15,832 nucleotides of DNA, from NCBI GenBank assembly GCA_945947925.1, contig CAMEZU010000018.1:1-15832 (forward strand), written 5' to 3'. Positions 13,432 through 15,832 of this stretch are shown piece by piece. Below the pieces are notes generated by a model. That model saw only the letters and a list, made by a program, of their open reading frames with translations. It was not told the DNA's origin and searched no databases. How positions within the stretch are numbered: the first letter of the stretch is position 1; the number at the start of each line of letters is the position of its first letter. The position numbers and the translations under genes were made by a program. Source of the DNA: an uncultured Verrucomicrobiota bacterium (lineage in GTDB: Bacteria; Verrucomicrobiota; Kiritimatiellia; RFP12; UBA1067).

Positions 13432-14582
13432 CCGTCTGGATCGTCAATCCGTTTGACAACCTGCCGACCGAAGGCTACCGTCCGCTCCGCTTCTGGCTGA
13501 TGGCGGAGGCGTTCGTGCGCGCGGGACACGAGGTCACCTACTGGACCGCCGACTTTTCGCACGCGAACAAGGCGCCGCGCCGGATTCTGCCGGACGTGCC
13601 GCCGCCGCCGTTTCGCGTGGTGACGCTGCACGAGCCGCCGTACGCGCGCAACGTGAGCCTCCGTCGGCTTTGGGCGCACTGGCGCTGGGCGAAGGCCTGG
13701 ACCAAGGCGGCCGCCGCAGAGGCCGCTCCCGACCTGATCGTCGTGAGCACGCCGCCGCTGGCGGTCGGCGGAGCGGTGCGCCGGTACGCTGCGCGCTGCG
13801 GGACGAAGGTGATCGTCGACGTGATGGACGACTGGCCCGGCACGTTCGAGCGCGTGGCGCCGCGCTGGGCGCTTGCGCCGCTTCGGGCGGTCGCGCGACG
13901 GAACTGCCGGTCGGCGGATGCGGTCACCGTCGTCTCGGACCGCTATGCGGACCTGGCGCGTTCCTACGGCTTCTCGGGTCCCGTCCGCCGCTTCTACCAC
14001 GGCATCGCGCTGCCGCCTGCGCCAAAGGCCGGCGGAGACGCGTCCGCGGCGTCCGCGCTGCGGCTTCTCTATCTCGGCAACCTCGGCCGCAGCTACGACC
14101 TGTCGACCGTCATCGAGGCGCTGGCGCTCCTCCCGAGCGCGACGCTCGATGTTGCGGGCGAAGGGGAGCAAGTGCCGGCACTTGAGGCGCTTGCGGAGAG
14201 GGCGGCGCCGGGGCGTGTGCGGTTCCACGGGTACGTGGGGCGAGCGGCGCTGGCGGAGCTCCTGTCGACGTGTGACGTCGGCATCGTGCCGATGGCGCCG
14301 GACAGCTGCGTCGGGATTCCCTACAAGTTCGCGGACTATTCGTCCTTCGGCCTGGCCATCGTGAGTTCGCTGGGCGGGGAGAGCGGACGTCTCCTCGCGC
14401 GGTACGGGGCCGGCGCGGCCTACCGCGGGGGCGATCCGCAGAACCTGGCGGCGTCCTTGCGTGCGCTGGCGCCGAAGCTGGCCGAGGCGCGGACGGGCTC
14501 GCGTCGCCTGGCGGAGACGGAGTTCGACGCGGACGCGATTTACGCGGCGTACGTGCGCTTTGCAACGGACCTGGTCAAATGA
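13428..14582 (+). CDS. GT4-family glycosyltransferase
   Basis: The protein has 384 aa and a GT-B fold. The N-terminal half carries the acceptor-side Rossmann domain (MTVWIVNPFD; YRPLRFWLMAEAFVRAGHEV, 17-36; TADFSHANKAPRR), resembling WbuB/WcaI-type enzymes. The C-terminal half has the donor-binding features LLYLGNLGRSYDL, DVAGEGEQ, VRFHGYVGR and the CDVGIVPMA...GIPYKFADY segment with the family's conserved acidic/loop region. The start is GTG at 13428, overlapping the FkbH stop (GTGA), with GGGAGA 7 bases upstream. It probably adds a sugar to a cytoplasmic-face lipid-linked or surface glycan. The sugar nucleotide cannot be assigned. No flippase, polymerase or initiating transferase is in the window. 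Confidence 0.9.
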   Translation: MTVWIVNPFDNLPTEGYRPLRFWLMAEAFVRAGHEVTYWTADFSHANKAPRRILPDVPPPPFRVVTLHEPPYARNVSLRRLWAHWRWAKAWTKAAAAEAAPDLIVVSTPPLAVGGAVRRYAARCGTKVIVDVMDDWPGTFERVAPRWALAPLRAVARRNCRSADAVTVVSDRYADLARSYGFSGPVRRFYHGIALPPAPKAGGDASAASALRLLYLGNLGRSYDLSTVIEALALLPSATLDVAGEGEQVPALEALAERAAPGRVRFHGYVGRAALAELLSTCDVGIVPMAPDSCVGIPYKFADYSSFGLAIVSSLGGESGRLLARYGAGAAYRGGDPQNLAASLRALAPKLAEARTGSRRLAETEFDADAIYAAYVRFATDLVK

Positions 14583-15679
14583 TTGCCGCCCGCCTTCTGC
14601 TGCCGTTTCTCCTGCTGGCGTCCGTAGCGCCGGCGGCGCCGCGCCTTTCGGTGGTGGCGGGAGGGCTGCGTCTGGACGGCGTGCCGGCCGGAGTCGAGGC
14701 GACGGCGGAGGGAACGCTTGTCAACCGCGGCGACGAGACGCTGACGATTGCGGACGTGTCCGCTTGCTGCGGGGCGACCGCGTCCGTCGCGGAGACGGAG
14801 CTGGCGCCCGGCGAGCGGACCGTCCTGCGCGTGACGCTGACGCCGGCGGTACCTGGCGAAATCTTCAAGACGGTGACCGTGCGGACGAATGATCCCGACC
14901 GTCCCGAGCGGCAGCTCGTCGTGCGGGGGAGGGCAGTCGAGGCCACACCCGAGGCGTCCGGCTCCTGCTGGACGTGGGTGACGGTGATGGCGGCGGGACT
15001 GGCGGACGGCTTCAATCCGTGCGCGTTTTCGATCGTCATCGTGCTCGCCGGCATTTTGGCAGCCGGCGGAAAACGACGGCGCGCGCAGCTGGCGGCGGGG
15101 TGTGCGTTCTGTCTCGGGTCGTTCCTGACCTATATGCTGATGGGCCTTGGTCTCCTGCAGGCGATGCGCACGGTGACGGAAGGACGGCTGGCCAGGTCCG
15201 TCGTCTTCAGTCTCCTGTCGCTGGCGCTTCTCATCCTCTCGTTCCTGAGCTTTCGGGACGCGTTCCGCTATCGGCGAGCGCGCGTCCCCGCGGTAATCAC
15301 GCTGCAGCTGCCGGACCGGGTGAAGCGGCTGATCAGGTCCGTCGCCGAGGCGAGTTGGCGGGGCCCGTCCGTCTTCTTCGCCAGCCTCGGCTGCGGCTTT
15401 GCGGTGACCCTGCTGGATTCGCTCTGCACGGGACAGGTCTATGTGCCGGTCCTGGCGCTTGTCGCCCGCGAACCGGGTGCCTGGCGGGCATTCGGGCTGC
15501 TGGCCGTCTATAACCTAGCGTTCATCGCACCGCTTGTCGCGGTCTTCGCGCTGGCGGCGCGCGGCGCGGACGCCGTCCGAATGTCCGGCTGGTCGAAGCG
15601 AAACGTCATCCCCTCGAAAATCGCCCTCGGCATCCTCTTCCTCGTCCTCGCCCTCCTGCTCCTCCTCCTCCTGAAATGA
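14579..15679 (+). CDS. DUF1573 domain fused to CcdA/DsbD-like thiol transporter
   Basis: The protein has 366 aa. A signal peptide (1-20) precedes a periplasmic DUF1573-type immunoglobulin-like domain (about 24-120: GTLVNRGDETLTIADVSACC with C63-C64, then LRVTLTP and VRTNDPDRP). Membrane segments start near 133. ADGFNPCAFSIVIV (142-155) and LLDSLCTGQVYVPVLA (278-293) hold C148 and C283, matching the pair of membrane cysteines that carry reducing equivalents in DsbD/CcdA. About seven helices are predicted, ending in a poly-leucine run (359-365) encoded by CTC/CTG repeats. It probably moves electrons from cytoplasmic thioredoxin across the membrane. A separate thioredoxin-like acceptor domain is absent, so the partner is unknown. 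It overlaps the glycosyltransferase stop by ATGA and is the last gene of the unit; no clear terminator follows. Confidence 0.87.
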   Translation: MIAARLLLPFLLLASVAPAAPRLSVVAGGLRLDGVPAGVEATAEGTLVNRGDETLTIADVSACCGATASVAETELAPGERTVLRVTLTPAVPGEIFKTVTVRTNDPDRPERQLVVRGRAVEATPEASGSCWTWVTVMAAGLADGFNPCAFSIVIVLAGILAAGGKRRRAQLAAGCAFCLGSFLTYMLMGLGLLQAMRTVTEGRLARSVVFSLLSLALLILSFLSFRDAFRYRRARVPAVITLQLPDRVKRLIRSVAEASWRGPSVFFASLGCGFAVTLLDSLCTGQVYVPVLALVAREPGAWRAFGLLAVYNLAFIAPLVAVFALAARGADAVRMSGWSKRNVIPSKIALGILFLVLALLLLLLLK

Positions 15680-15778
15680 GGACAGGGCCGTCTCGCCCGT
15701 ACGGGAGCCGTCCCCATTCGAGGGAAAAGGCCTCTCCGTTCATAAGGGTGGCATCCCTGCCTCGGCAAGGGGCGTTCA
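15680..15778. other. Intergenic spacer, no gene seen
   Basis: Ninety-nine bases after the DUF1573-CcdA gene. It contains the 10-bp palindrome CCCGTACGGG and a bulged short hairpin around TGCCTCGGCA near 15757-15766. GGCAAGGG (15764-15771) is fully complementary to CCCTTGCC in the dyad spacer (15802-15809). No T tract or open reading frame of note is present. Confidence 0.5.
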
Positions 15779-15822
15779 CATAATTCTCAATGGTACGTTT
15801 ACCCTTGCCAATGAGAATTATG
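15779..15822. promoter_or_regulatory. AT-rich 15-bp dyad, candidate operator
   Basis: The arms at 15779-15793 and 15808-15822 are complementary over 15 bp with one mismatch (CATAATTCTCA-x-TGG against its complement), around a 14-base spacer. The arm centres lie about 29 bases apart, close to three helical turns. The right arm overlaps the -35 box and spacer of the promoter at 15805-15832. The half-sites ATTCTCA/TGAGAAT match Fur-type half-sites but point the opposite way from a classical Fur box. A recombinase site is an alternative reading. Confidence 0.55.
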
Positions 15823-15832
15823 TCGTGGTATA
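15805..15832 (+). promoter_or_regulatory. Promoter truncated by the window end
   Basis: TTGCCA (15805-15810) is one base off the consensus -35 box. After an 18-base spacer, TATA begins at 15829 and is preceded by TGG, the same extended -10 layout (TGnTATA) as the two other promoters here. The last two bases of the -10 box lie outside the window. It would drive a + strand gene beginning beyond the window. Confidence 0.5.

Noticed and set aside
15779..15822. Classical Fur box
   Set aside because: The 7-1-7 inward arrangement is not satisfied at either arm; only the half-sites resemble Fur, in the opposite orientation and too far apart.
15790..15832. ATG at 15790 or 15811 as the start of a next gene
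   Set aside because: Frames stay open to the window end, but there is no suitably spaced ribosome site, the codons are atypically AT-rich and the bases form a dyad with a promoter, which explains them better.
1..15832. tRNA, rRNA, CRISPR or insertion-sequence genes
   Set aside because: All gaps between genes are under 160 bases, and none holds a cloverleaf, regularly spaced repeats or a transposase frame.

Overview
The window is a GC-rich, gene-dense stretch of bacterial chromosome. All twelve protein genes lie on the + strand and are packed tightly, mostly with 4-base ATGA or GTGA stop/start overlaps. No 16S rRNA or other phylogenetic marker RNA is present, so the host is an inference. The Bacteroidetes-type ketol-acid reductoisomerase, the bacterial GlnRS, the single-TM TPR-like protein (positions 4465-5211), the DUF1573-CcdA fusion and the high GC together suggest the PVC group, probably Verrucomicrobiota/Kiritimatiellota. 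I hold this only moderately. There are no mobile-element genes, CRISPR arrays, tRNAs or rRNAs.

Region 1 (1-8668). The terminator of an upstream unit (1-35) is followed by an extended -10 promoter (81-90) and a chain of six genes, each touching or overlapping the next. They are ilvC, a secreted thioredoxin-like lipoprotein that has lost its CXXC, a CPA2-type cation/proton antiporter with extra membrane helices, a membrane-anchored TPR-like protein, a secreted protein resembling a LacZ-type beta-galactosidase without its catalytic barrel, and glnS. Two housekeeping enzymes thus bracket four envelope proteins. The four look like an envelope module carried by a housekeeping transcript, but the sequence does not prove they work together.

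Region 2 (8718-11537). NADP-type isocitrate dehydrogenase (icd) comes first, then, 6 bases later, a large radical SAM protein with an unusual CX4CX2C cluster motif. GC hairpins straddle the stop codons of glnS and of the radical SAM gene. Candidate small palindromic insertions lie in frame inside both of these genes.

Region 3 (11555-15679). A second promoter carries exactly the same 10-mer as the ilvC promoter and sits so close to the start codon that the transcript should be leaderless. It drives a TetR regulator, an FkbH-like HAD protein, a GT4 glycosyltransferase and a DUF1573-CcdA-like thiol transporter. This reads as a small self-regulated surface-glycan/envelope operon.

Region 4 (15680-15832). 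This is intergenic. It has an AT-rich 15-bp dyad overlapping a likely promoter whose -10 box runs off the window end, so a regulated gene probably starts just beyond it.

The most unusual items are the barrel-less LacZ-like protein, the redox-dead thioredoxin-like lipoprotein in the same operon, the leaderless TetR promoter and the terminal operator-like dyad.
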